64,000 nt of DNA, taken from assembly GCA_021234155.1 (NCBI GenBank), contig JAJEKV010000053.1:5426488-5490487 (forward strand), in the 5' to 3' direction. The DNA is from Isoetes taiwanensis. Its lineage: Eukaryota > Streptophyta > Lycopodiopsida > Isoetales > Isoetaceae. The notes under the pieces were generated by a model. That model was not told the origin of the DNA. It did not search any database and saw only the letters and a program-made list of their open reading frames with translations. A program made the translations under genes and the position numbers. This document shows, piece after piece, positions 45,290-56,499 of the stretch (the first letter of the stretch is position 1; every line of letters starts with the position of its first letter).

Positions 45290-46144
45290 ATCTACATAGC
45301 ATTTCATGGATATTGCTGTTGCGGATATTGCTGAGGCGTGGTTTGAACCTGCTGGAAGACCATTTTTTGCCGAAATGGTGTAGGATGAGCGCGGGTGCAT
45401 TCTTCAGTGGCATGATTGCACATGTTGCAACATTTACAGTGAGGAGGACCATTTGTAGGATTGCATTCGTTGGCCAGATGGCCTTGATACTTGTATATGT
45501 GACACCAAATTTGACTGCATTGAGGTGAAGCAGACCGATGAGGTTGAACCGCATTTTGTGGAACCATGACAGGGGGCATGAAAGGAAGATTTGTGAGAGG
45601 AACACCACGGGAAGACACATTGACAGAATGGTTGACCAACTCGATCGCTTGGTCCAAGATCTTGGGGCGCAAGTACTCAGTCAAAAGACGAATAGCAGGA
45701 GGAAGACTTTGCAGAAACCAAACCAGGATCTAGCTCTGCGTGGGGTATTCTTTGAGTTTGCTAACCAGAATATGGAGATGATTCACAAAATCACGGGCAG
45801 ACTTCATGGGTTGTTGTTGGAGATCATTGAATTGCTTAAAAAGCTGTTGATCGTCATTCGTGGTACCATAATGCGAGAGAAAGGCAGTTTTCATTTCTTG
45901 CCAGTTCTGTTTCCAGTGACTTTTATTGGCCATAAGCCACTGATGAGGAGCACCACGCAGTGTGGTGGAAGAATATATGGAACTTTAGTTGTGGCTGAGA
46001 GTGGCCATTCAGAATAGCCAGAGCTTCAAATTCCTCCATATGTGCTTGCACACTTTGATCAAGGGGCTTCCCCTTGGCATTATGTGAGCTTGAGATTGTG
46101 GACAGTTGACGGGACAGGAACTTGCGTATAAAGTGGTGGAGCAT
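45290..46144 (-). pseudogene. gag: Ty3/gypsy gag fragment, minus strand
   Basis: Read 46,144 to 45,290: HMEEFEALAILNGHSQPQ, then KSHWKQNWQEMKTAFLSHYG and KLKEYPTQS, then LVNHSVNVSSRGVPL and the zinc-knuckle region YKYQGHLANECN and CKCCNMCNHATEEC. Closely related in order and sequence to 13,540-14,270 of the chimeric element, but in the opposite orientation, with no LTR nearby and with the first knuckle Cys changed to Tyr. It is a truncated insertion or the remnant of a separate element. Confidence 0.75.
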
Positions 46145-46358
46145 AAGAATTTTATGGACATTTTGTGGAAACCTCCCCTAGTTTCTTTGGAAAGTTGGGG
46201 AGGTTTTCCATAAAATACTTATAAAAACAAGGTGCTGCGCACGGAGGGTTGCCCTTCATGGTCGGAGAGTGAAGTGGCTTAAATCATAGTTCAAAGTCAT
46301 GTCTTGACAATCAATTTAAATTGCTACTTCTAGACAATAGAATACTTGAACAACGTAC

Positions 46359-46595
46359 TGAATAGCTACCTCTGGCTCAAGATCAAAAAGCTTGCAGACA
46401 TCCTTTGCCACATCCAAAACACGCCTCTCCTTCTTGGTACCAATGTTATAAACATGGCCAACTTCTCCTGTGTGAAGAACAACATCAAAAGCTTCAGCAA
46501 CATCTTCACAGAAAAGATAACTCCTTACATTGCTGCATCTCCATGGATCGGAAGAGGTCTTCCCTGCATTGCAAGAAGGATTAGCTTAGGTATAT
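46359..46595 (-). pseudogene. RHM: RHM (UDP-rhamnose synthase) exon, 3' portion, cut by transposon T2
   Basis: Minus-strand codons read IPKLILLAMQGRPLPIHGD, then after a one-base deletion VRSYLFCEDVAEAFDVVLH, TGEVGHVYNIGTKKERRV and VAKDVCKLFDLEPEVAIQ, ending at a GTACGT donor (46,358). This is the N-terminal UDP-glucose 4,6-dehydratase domain of plant RHM enzymes, roughly residues 195-280 of about 670. RHM makes UDP-L-rhamnose for pectin and flavonoid glycosides in the cytosol. The deletion falls in a GGCAGC context, so it may be a consensus error. The 5' continuation of the same exon is at 59,432-59,403. No downstream RHM exon was found in the window. Confidence 0.8.
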
Positions 46596-47360
46596 TAGAG
46601 TTTTTTTGAGATCAAATAAGGGCCCTTACTCGATGCCACGTCAAAAAGCTCGCGGCCAATGGGGAGCCGAGCTTGTCTGAGAACTTTCACTTAGAGCCTT
46701 GGTTTTGGCGTTTCCGGTGTCAGCGCGTTTTAGCCCGGTAATGTCCAGGTGCCTCTAGCCGGTGTCAGATTACACGCGTGGCAATTATAACCGTTAGCTC
46801 CGCCCTCAATTCCCTTTCGGGTGTTTTCCACAACAGAGTTTTGCGAAGATCGATTACCGCGCCAAGGGGCTTGGGTTCACTTTCGGAACTGCTGCCGACT
46901 GCGCTAAAGGGAGTTTCGACCCGCGAGAAAAACTTCGATCAAGGTAAAATGGCGTAGCCTTTCCTAGTATTCGATTCGCTCCACATTCTGATTTGAATTA
47001 CAGCGTGACTAGATGGCTATAAGCTCTATCACGATCGGAAATGAGTTTGAAAGCCGTGGTGTCCAAGGGAGCTTTGTTACACTCAACTTTTGCAATGCGA
47101 GGTGAATGGCGAGTCAAAATCTGCGGGGGAGAAATGATGTTTTACGCACATTGGAGGGCTTTGGTGGTGGTTTCGATCCGGGCAAAGAGATATTTGTACA
47201 AGTAAGGCATGTATACACTCCAGAGATATGGCAAAAGAAAAAATAAGCAAGCGGCGAACTTTCCCACGGTTAGAAGCAAATTGTGAGTATGTAATTCTAT
47301 GCAATCCATATTCAAATTAGTTCGAGTTACTTATCCAGTTCCTTCCCATTCTCTCGGGGT

Positions 47361-48112
47361 TTGTGTATATCGATGTGGAGAACACTGTCTCTTCACACTT
47401 TCGATAGCGGTGTTTTCCATTGCTTTCACCAAGATATGGGGCTGCTTGTTGTTGAAGGTAGCACACCGATCTACATTTCGCTCGAGAGAAAGGGGTATAT
47501 GGTTTGGAGGTATGAATACTCTCCACGAAGATCCAAGCTAAGCGAGCTTCCATTGCCCGACCTGTCCGATTTATCTGCGGGGCCTCACGGATGCCACTTC
47601 TATCTTATTAGCGGAGGAGTAAGTTGTCGCGAGGAAATGTTCACGGCATTGAAGGAGAAGGGAGGACGTCTGCGGGCATGTGAAGATAAATTTAGGAATT
47701 GATCTGTTCATTGCCATATTCAAGAGCCGACAATGTAAAGAAGACCTTGAAGATGTTTACAGTTCAACAGTCGGCGGATTGTTTTTTAGATAGTGTATTT
47801 CTTGAAGGTTGGAGTGCTCGACTTCACGATGGAGCTGAATGTACTGAATGCAGAAGGATAAGTCGAGACACGGTTCGGTTCAGATATTGCATTCGGAAGC
47901 AAACTCTGTATGTCACTTTTAAGTATAGGAGATGGCGAAATGTCCGTGAAGGAAGAAAGTACGTCTGGATTCCTGTCGAACAAGATGACAATGATGGCAC
48001 TCATTCCGTTGTCATAGACTTGAACATTCATAAGGATAATCAATTTTGTTCAAAAGTCGAGGCCGAGGAGGCCAGTGGTCTCTATTCGATGTTGGCGCTA
48101 ATTGGAGTTTGA
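47361..48112 (+). CDS. Uncharacterised T2 ORFs (113 and 137 codons, adjoining frames)
   Basis: Frame 47,361-47,702 contains HQDMGLLVVEGSTPIYISLE and GPHGCHFYLISGG. Frame 47,699-48,112 contains CFLDSVFLEGWSARLHDG, LYVTFKYRRWRNVREGRKY and THSVVIDLNIHKDNQF. The second overlaps the first by four bases in another phase, so they may be one frameshifted gene or two. Composition is protein-like, but I recognise no family. Confidence 0.35.
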
Positions 48113-48352
48113 GGCGGACTTAAACTTCTTCCATTTCATGATAGATGGCGGAAGGTGGGGAAGCCTTGAGAGAGAAGAATGCTATAAATTGGGGTCATGC
48201 ATGCCCCCAAAGTCATATCTGTATATGAATCTATCTAATATAAATATAAGTGATTGTTAACTGTAGATCTATTGTATATTAATTGCAAACATTTGCTTTC
48301 ATTGGGATATAAGACTTAAAGTAGCCATGTTATGTACAACTCGATTGTGGAT

Positions 48353-48720
48353 GTGTTTTCACCGTACTACGGTCGCGAAATTGTAGCTCTCATAAAATAT
48401 GGAAGGGCCATTTTCGCGCAGTAGCCACGATCTTGAAAATGTGCATAGCATAAAAAAGGGGTATATTAAGCGCAGTAGCCACGGATTTGAAGTTATACAT
48501 ACAATAAGATATTGAAGTCTTTGTTTTGCACGTAGCCACGATGCGAAAATGTGCCTGAGAATAAAAATGGAATGGGTATTTTCGCACCGTAGCCCACGGT
48601 GCGAAATTATGAATAGAATAACTTATCGAAGTCTTGTTTTCGCACCGTAGCCACGGTGCCGGAATTTATGCATAGCATAAATTAAGGAAGTGTTATTTTT
48701 CGCATCGTTGCCACGTTCTT
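48353..48720. repeat. T2 hairpin-repeat cluster 1
   Basis: Six to seven units spaced about 55-65 bp, each with a core related to TTCGCACCGTAGCCACGGTGC and GCGAAA. The best copies near 48,580-48,606 and 48,637-48,660 can fold into a stem with the central TAGCC as loop. Spacers contain GCATAGCATAAA. Confidence 0.85.
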
Positions 48721-50400
48721 AGTCTCTATTGCAAATCAAGCCGCTACAAAGGCTCACATTCTAAGTGTCATAAATCGGTATTTGCTCCACGAGAATGGCA
48801 AATAGCGGGTCGAGATAAGGCATGGGGCTGTTTAGCACATGGTATGACAAAATAGTGGAGAAAGAAGCGGGATTTTTCGTCGGAAACATCTGAAGAGTTC
48901 GAGGAGGAGCTAGAGGCGATGGATGCAACCAGCATGTATAATAATTTTGCTGGCGTAGACATTATGGCGAGTGTAGCGAGGTTTCTTGATGCATCTGGCG
49001 GCATCCTTCATAGCTTCATGGAGCTGGTCTGACGATGAAACCATGTCTTGTGGATTGGTTTGCCTTCACTAAGCATCAAGCTTTTCTTAAGATGTTTCGA
49101 AACACGATCATGACCGAATAAGAAGGTTCTTGAAGAAACTACCGAGCTAATGCTGGGCAAGAGGGGAAGGAAAGTTTTTGGCCTAGATATCATGTTCAAC
49201 ACATACATGATTTACACTAAGCCAAGCAAAGATGCGGTTCTTCTTCAAGTGCGCAGTCATTTGAAGCGAGGCGCAAAGCCTCACCCGATGGGGCGATAGA
49301 TCGAGGAAAGAAGCTCGTCTTGGAAAATGAGGAGATCGAGGTTGTGGAGCAGGGGTCTCAGAAAAAAGTTATCTACTTGGGGGCTATCGAGCATATCCCA
49401 TCCATGTAGGTGGGAAACCATACTTGTTCTGCTGGGACATATCGGGCGAAGTGGCAGCGGGGTTGAGAGAAGGCGAGATATTGGGCGGATATATGCCCAT
49501 GTTGTAGGCTGGGAGGACTTATAGACTTTGAGGCCCGATGTCCCCGGACAAATGATGGAGGCTGTGACTTATGATGGATCCTCAATACCTCCGGGAGGAT
49601 GCATTTGAAATTGTCATGCGACAAGTGAAGCGGGGTATGAAGTAGTGAAAGATGTCAAATTTGAAGGCTGCTAGCTCTTCAAACACGCTTACGAGATTCA
49701 TAGAACGTTAATTTTGAAGTCCGCTTTCAAAATAACAAACCAATTTGTTGTCGAGCGGGACAAAAGAGGTATTTATCTGGTTTCATTTTCTATTTCTTCT
49801 TGAATCGATGTTTCTTTTATGCGGGGAGTTATTTATTGATGACTTACATTGCAAGGCATCGAAGAGTCACCTAGGTAGGGGCCTTGATTGTGCACATTAT
49901 ATGGGCTACCTTCAAGGGGAAATTATTGTGTTTTCACAATAAATATAGTCCATCTCGAGATGAGGGGAGGTCCTCAAGCTTAAGGGCTCTGTCATTAGGC
50001 GGCAACGTGCGTGCCCTAGCCTCAAACTATGATCAGTGGTATGATAGATAGGGCTATCGCAATGTATGTCTTGGGGGCTTCAAAATGTACTCTGTCCTTG
50101 CAAATAAAAGCAGCTCTAGGCTTGGGTGGAAGCGGACAAGGAAACTGCTAGCGCTTGTCACATTACCTGAAGGACCACGACATATTGTATACATTAGATG
50201 CAATTGGGGCTGGTAAAAGAAGAGGACTTAGAAGATTTTGATCCGAATTTTCTGAGGCCACGATGCCAAGAAAAGGAAATGTACTTAAAAAACTTATGTA
50301 TGCATATAATGTCTTTTCTATAAATTGTCTTTTCTATAATGTATCAATTGTTTTCATATGACGAAATTGTTTTTGTATGAATGTTCATTTATGATATTCA
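48720..50400 (+). other. T2 region with broken coding traces
   Basis: Short peptide-like runs such as VIYLGAIEHIPSM (about 49,368-49,406) and KSAFKITNQFVVERDKRGIY (about 49,720-49,775) occur in changing frames. They may be a decayed transposase or cargo gene. No diagnostic motif was found. Confidence 0.3.
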
Positions 50401-50510
50401 TTAATTGTTAGACTTCAATGTGAGCAATAAATCCTTGTTAGATGTATATGTTAGGTATACTTTAATGGTGGCTTCTGATCAGCAGGGATGTCGGCCGTTT
50501 TTTAATGCAG

Positions 50511-50835
50511 GCGATTTCGCCGCGGGTAGCTCTGATAAAACAAAGGTGATCGGCAATTTTGGACTACCCTATTTTCGCGACCGTGGCTCGGCGGTTTTTA
50601 TTTGTCTGCGATTTTTTGGACTGCCCTATTTATGCACCCATACGTGGCTACGGTCGCGGATGTCGGCGGATTTTTGGGATCGACGATTTACATACCGTGG
50701 CTACGGTCGCGAAAACAAGCTGTCGATTTTGGACTGCCCTGGCCCGCATGCCGTGGCGCGGTGCGGCAGCTATGTCGGCGGAGTTTTGGACTGCCGATTT
50801 ACAACCGTGGCTACGGAACATTTTTCAGTGTAGGG
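50511..50835. repeat. T2 hairpin-repeat cluster 2
   Basis: About six copies of CCGTGGCTACGGTCGCGAAA-type words (the complement orientation of cluster 1), interleaved with GATTTTGGACTGCC words. It encodes an apparent ORF only because the repeat avoids stops. Confidence 0.8.
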
Positions 50836-51100
50836 GTTTATGGGATCGGGGACGAACAATATTGCTTAATTGAATTTCTTCTCCTTGCTAAAATCCGCTC
50901 ATGTCCATGGAAGGCTAGCTCTGAAATCCCACAAAATGAGGCGCTTGACCCGGCCGGAGAATGTGATGAGGTCATTACTAGCGGCCAGGAGACTTCTATT
51001 CCAATCTGTGGAGGGCGGCGGTTATTCCCATCACAAGCCAGATGGGCGTTCGTGGGAGGTTGTCCTACTGAAGACCGGGCAAACCCTTGGAAATGCTCGT

Positions 51101-51123
51101 CCACACTATTAGTAATAGTGTGG
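51101..51123. repeat. Near-perfect palindrome, 11-bp arms
   Basis: CCACACTATTA, one G, then TAATAGTGTGG. It lies in a GC-richer segment of T2 (about 50,870-52,250) in which no gene could be identified. Confidence 0.85.
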
Positions 51124-52250
51124 GCCGAATATTCAAAAAAAAAACCGTGCCTTCTAGTCGGGTCACCTTCTTTGTGGCTGGTAAGGTTGTTGGGGAAGGA
51201 GTTTTCGTGGCGACGTATGCGCCACAATATTCGGTTCGGATGATCGTATTGTGGTAGCGTGGACCGACTCTACTGGATCAACGGCCCGACTGCGTTCCCC
51301 ACCACAGGGCGGAGACATTGGAGGAAGCCGGTCGGGTCATACGTCGTGTGGCCCGAGGTTGATGTCATCCATGTCAGAGCCGCGATCCGCGGCCATTCCG
51401 GTTCTTGTGTAATGAGCTGGATTGCGTGTTGAAACCCGGGGGTCTACACGGCCAGTGCTTTGGCGGTTGACAGGGGCCATGGTGCCCGGTGGCTCATGAA
51501 TCGGGCTATCTCCTCGTCTGGGGCGTTGGGACCACTATTGCATTCCCAAAGCGTTTGGCGGTGGTGGGGGAGGAAGAGCTGCAGACTATGGAAGTGCGGC
51601 ATGACCGCATCGGCTGGTCCGGCATGATCGGCAGGATCGAGGCAGACCCGGCAAGATCGGTATCACCTGGTCCGGCCAAAATCAGCCGGATCGGCCGCCC
51701 GGCAAGATCATCGGTGGACCAGCATGTTGATCAGGGAACCCTAGTTCCAGTGGAAAAGGTTCTAGGAAGCCCCGTGGCTGAAATCGGGCGAAGAAATCCG
51801 GCCGGCAAAGCCTCCTAGGCTTGTTCCTACCGCTTGAGACAAGCCGAGAGAGATGCGGGCAGAGGACCGATAAGCTTGGTAATGGCGGAAGCCTAAGGAA
51901 GGGAGCCTAGTGTTTAGATATGGTGGCCACGAGAAGATGAAGGGTGCTCCTCCGGCACTTTCGGGCTTTGAGGGAGATCAGATCTTGTGCACGCGCCTTG
52001 ACCTCGATTCCCAAGCTTGGCTAGAATGGTCAGGTTTGAGATCACAGGGAAATTATTGAGAGGGAGGAAGGAAGCAAGAAGCAAGAGGAGGGGCCGAGCA
52101 CACGGACTTGGTCCGATGGTGGAGGAGGAGGTGAATAGAATCGGCGGAGGCCTTGGACATCTTGCAGGCGTGAGAGGCTCATCTAATTAGCCTCTTTGAG
52201 GGCGATGTCATTTGTTTTGTATTACCTGAAGGGCGTGTTCTTGTCTTGAG
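51124..52250. other. GC-rich T2 interior, possible nested insert
   Basis: G+C clearly higher than in surrounding T2 DNA, with recurrent CCGGC/GATCGG words around 51,600-51,720. An open frame at 51,489-51,818 has no recognisable content. This could be a further nested element with undefined ends. Confidence 0.3.
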
Positions 52251-52424
52251 GCCAACGATTATGCTTTAGCTAGATACTTAGTGGATGCCTCCCTTAGCAT
52301 CCTTTTGTAACACTTTTTTGTTTCTTAATATATGAGTGTTTTAGTATTTATCGTCATGAGTGTTTTATATTTATGTAATTATTTGCAATTCTATTTATTG
52401 CGGGCTGTGCATTTATCTACTAGT

Positions 52425-52615
52425 GTTGACCGTGGCCCACGGTGCGAAAATGACTATTCCATATTACGTGGGAAGGTCTATTTGCTTGCGAGTAGCCCAT
52501 CTAAAATGACTATTCCACATTCTTTGGGAAAGTCTATTTATACCGTAGTACCTGGTCTCGCGAAAATAGTGGTTCAAAAAGTTTTTGGAAGGCGCAATTT
52601 CGCGAGTGACTTCTG
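52425..52615. repeat. T2 hairpin-repeat cluster 3
   Basis: CCGTGGCCCACGGTGCGAAA and two degraded relatives, separated by TGACTATTCCA and GGGAAAGTCTATTT words. Unit about 60 bp. Confidence 0.75.
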
Positions 52616-53304
52616 ATCTAAGCAGACTATTCACACATTGTGAAGAGAATGCTTTGGCTGAATTTAGAATCTACTGCGTAGGGAAAATGGCCAAGAGCTT
52701 TCCAAATTGAAAATGCGGTAAATAGGCGGATCACATGTATCACTTATGGTTACATACTTATAACTCATATAAGAGGCATAGCATGTACATAGAACTCATA
52801 TAAGAGGCATAGCATACATGAATGAAGAAGCTTATTAGATCGGGATCATCATGAAAAGGTAGTTGGTGATGCGATTAATCTCATAGGCATGCCTTCTGGA
52901 ACCCTCAAAGGTGGATAATAACACGATAAAACCCTCAGGAAGAGCGATTTGACCCCTCTGCTACTCCTTCGCCCCGGGGATCAAAGGGGATACCCCTCGA
53001 GAACATCTATGAATATCATTATATGTCATAGTGCAAGTAATGGAGTCCATATCTTGGGACGAGGAGGTAGGAACATAGCAAATGGGCGCCTATACGCATT
53101 GAGTGGAACCCTACTTATATCGAACAAAATTATTGACATACCTTTGTAGCGGCATTATTGGTTATACATACGAGCATAATGTACAAAATACACATGTATA
53201 TAATGCATTATATAAGCGTATATACATTCCGAGTATTGAGTTAGGGGACTCTTACGAGTCATTGTCACCGGGCACCCGGTGATCTTTTCTATCATGTACA
53301 TTTG

Positions 53305-53650
53305 ATGCTCTCTATTCCATATTAGATGGATGATAACATCGAAGGGATCGGGATAATAGCGAGGATTGAGAGCGGCGGTGGTCATCCGATCTTCCATGGG
53401 TATTTCTCCTTCGACGACCTTTGCTTGAAATTTTAAGTGATTCATCTTGCGGTAATGGAATCACGTTCGGGACCGAGAATGAGACCACATGGCTAGGCGG
53501 AGGCCAATATTCTGCACTTTCGGCAATTTGATGTATATTTATACCCAAAATTATTGATGGTATATACCCGAGAAAATTATTGTGGTATATACATAGAAAT
53601 TATTGATGGTATATACATACCAAAATTATTATCATATACATACTTGTATG
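53305..53650. repeat. Module shared with T1 (20,468-20,775)
   Basis: GATGCTCTCTATTCCATATT, GATGGATGATAACATCGAAG, TGGAATCACGTTCGGGA and GGCAATTTGATGTATATTTA occur in the same order as in T1, followed by the same TATTGATGGTATATAC mini-repeat. Confidence 0.75.
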
Positions 53651-54589
53651 GTACTTTCGTATACTCGTGAGCTACAATATGTAAATATAATGTCATTATA
53701 TAGCATATATACGATTTCTCTTTAAATAGGCATCTATGCCTTGTCTTTATCACCTTCTTGTTTGCATGCTCCTTGCCTCCCTAAAACTTCTTGTTGCTCT
53801 TTGCACCTTTTGTCTGCTCCACTAGTTTCTTGCAAATGGTAACTTTGCAAGAACATCCTCATTGAGCTGATCAGGAATACCGCAAAGCGTCGCGGTAGAG
53901 TTATCGTGCACTTTTGATGATTTTTTAACAACTTTTGGGGCATCGATGGCGTCACGGTCCAACCCGAGCTTGCAAGGCGGTGATCAACCGTTATCGTCGC
54001 TATACTCGTCATCTCCCTCCCTTTGGAGATCAATTCAGTGAAGCAAGGTTCCTCTAAGTGCTTTGGGACTTCTTGAACCCCCTCGATTTAGAAGATAGGC
54101 TAGAGCGGTTGAAGGACATGCTTTTCCATGGTTTCATGGCCTACTCTACCGGATCGGTATGTGCCTCTGGTCATTCCTACTAATGAGAAGAATAGGATTT
54201 ATATCCTCATTGAACTTCGACTTCCATTACAAATCTTTTGTGGATATTGGTAAGCTCCTATTTAGTTCCCTTGACTTCAACATCTGTGGTTCTTGTCTAG
54301 ATTCCCCACACGGGATACAATTCCTTGGGATACCGCGTGACCTATGGCTACATAGCACCACGACACATATAATCGTATATATCACGGTGAAGATACTCCT
54401 TTGGACTGGTATAAAGATTTTCATAGAAATTAAGATATAAGCAAGTGATTTCCGTGTAATTAAGTAATGACCTCATATTATCATGTATTATGTTGGCAAT
54501 CTTACACTTTTAGTGTAATTGAATGGTTTCTTCTACCATTTTCCTTGTATTTTCTCTCGTGTGAATGTTTTATTTGTAGTCATATTAGG

Positions 54590-54665
54590 GACCGTGCCCA
54601 CGATCGCGAAATCGCCTCACTTAAAATTATTGAAGGTCCTATTTACTTGCGAGTGGCTCTGGTAT
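54590..54665. repeat. T2 hairpin-repeat cluster 4 (single degraded unit)
   Basis: GTGCCCACGATCGCGAAAT followed by AAAATTATTGAAGG and CTATTTACTTGCGAGTGGC, the same unit structure as cluster 5. Confidence 0.65.
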
Positions 54666-54869
54666 TAGTACTTCAACGGTATTCACAGCTCTTGTGGTAT
54701 TATACTTCAACGATATTAGTATTATACTTCAACATTATTGGGTAAGTAGCTATAAATTCTTTCACCTTGCTTTCACTTCTCACCTTTGTTCCATGTTTTC
54801 ACATTGCTTTCACTTCTCGTGTTCTCACCTTGCTTTCACTTCTCACCTTGTGTTCAGGTGTTCTTTGCT

Positions 54870-55190
54870 AATTGATCTTGATCCTTGCTTCTTGCTCCTT
54901 CATCTTCGTTGCTACTTCATGCTACTTGGTCTTGTTCCTTGCTCGATCTTGCTACTTGATCTTGTTCCTTGCTTCCTTGTTCCATGATCTTCCTTGTTCC
55001 TTGCTACTTCATCTACTGGTTCTTGCTATTTGGTCTTCCTTGTTCCTTGATCTTCTTGCTCCTTGATCTTCCTTGTTCCTTGCTTCTTCCTACTTGATCT
55101 TGATCCTTGTTCCTTGCTACTTGGTCCTCTTCCTTGCTTCTTGCTCCTTGCCTTGTTCCTTGCTCGCTCCTTGTTCCTTGCTTGCTTGTG
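54870..55190. repeat. CTTG-rich pyrimidine tract
   Basis: Irregular repeats of CTTGTTCCTTGCT, CTTGATCTT and CTTGCTACTT. The strand asymmetry is strong (C+T on plus). The hydrophobic Leu/Val/Ser peptide it spells is a consequence of the repeat. Confidence 0.8.
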
Positions 55191-55192
55191 CA

Positions 55193-55470
55193 AATGATTG
55201 GACCCAATCCTCCACAGGCTACTCGGAGGCGCAAGCATGCCCGGGCATTCTGATGCGGCTGGAATGGATGAGCTATGGGACCATTTCTTGGAGTGGAGGT
55301 TGCCACAGTCCACCAAGGAGCTTACAATGGAGTTGATCAACTTCATTCTGGGCGATTTGATTGTGGTCATGAGCCAGCGATGGAAATTAATCCATCCGAA
55401 TGTTATAGGAGACTTGCAATGGGGAATGCTTGAACCCCTCCTTATCGGGCCGAGATGCTACAGCAATTGA
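55193..55470 (+). CDS. Uncharacterised T2 ORF with one frame change
   Basis: ATG at 55,193 gives MIGPNPPQATRRRKHARAF; one base out of phase the sequence continues MDELWDHFLEWRLP, LTMELINFILGDLIVV and WKLIHPNVIGDLQWGM to a stop near 55,470. It follows the CTTG tract directly. No family recognised; about 90 residues. Confidence 0.3.
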
Positions 55471-55934
55471 GGCCTCTTCTTCGTCTTTGGATATTTAGCA
55501 CACTCTCACGGATGCATACATATCGAGTTCATTCATGAAATTTCTAAGGGGACGGATGTATGGCCTTATTAGGGTGTACTACAATGAGTACAACGGTTTT
55601 GTGGAGTTAGGTCCGCTCTTCTTAGTGAGTATCATCCTGCGAATTACTTTTTCTAATGACTAGGTACCCCATATGGTGGGAAGAATCGGTTTGGGATGGC
55701 GTGAGCTCTTGATTCCCTAACCGGATGCATGGGTTACACCCTGAGGGGAAGGGGAAGGGAAGGGGTTAGGAACCTGGGGAGCGTTACTAGGGACATCTTT
55801 AGTGGTCTCTAGTAACCTTTGCTATCTATCATAAATATTTCATATGATCAAAGTGATAATATGTTCTATAAATATTCTCTAATATGTTAATATGTTCTCT
55901 AATATGTTAATATTCTCTAGATTCTTGGCCCATA

Positions 55935-56250
55935 TTTGCATGCAGTAGCCCGCGGTGCGAAATTATTCAGTACAAATTATTGAAGGGCCTATTTGTTTGC
56001 CGTAGCCCGGTCTTGAAAATGCGGCGAGATTACAAATTATTGAAGGGGCCTATTTAGCGGCGGTGCGAAATCGACTTCGATTACAAATTATTCAAGGGCC
56101 TATTTTCGCGCAGTAGCCGGTGCTTGAAATCGACTCGGTTACAAATTATTGAAGGGCCTATTTGTTGCAGGTGGCTACGGTCGCGAAATCGCGGATCGGT
56201 TTAATTCTGGGCCCATATTTCGCTTTGCCGTGGCCACGATCGCGCCAATA
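55935..56250. repeat. T2 hairpin-repeat cluster 5
   Basis: Five units of about 60-65 bp built from TACAAATTATTGAAGGGCCT, ATTT, and a GCAGTAGCC...GGTGCGAAAT core. The last copies near 56,170 and 56,230 have the TGGCTACGGTCGCGAAAT form. Confidence 0.85.
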
Positions 56251-56499
56251 CATGCATCAATTTACTTACAACCTGACATTTCACGCTGCGAGGCACTATC
56301 GGATACGATAAATAAACCAACTCTCTTTTACGGTAGAGGCGTTATCGGGGAGCTCTCAATCTGGACATAACCTTTGCCTTGCCTACATCTCATTGATCTC
56401 CACTCCTTGATCGCTCCTTGTTGCGGACTTATACCAAAATTTGCCCTCTTTTTTTCAGTTTGGGTTTTGTCTAAACAACTTAGCAAGTGTTGATTCACT

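Noticed and set aside
48353-48720. CRISPR-like array (palindromic repeats with spacers)
   Set aside because: Plant nuclear context, repeats too variable, spacers related to each other, no cas genes. It is a transposon hairpin-repeat cluster.
54870-55190. Membrane protein encoded by the CTTG-rich tract
   Set aside because: The hydrophobic peptide arises from low-complexity repeats; no start, domain or conservation signal.
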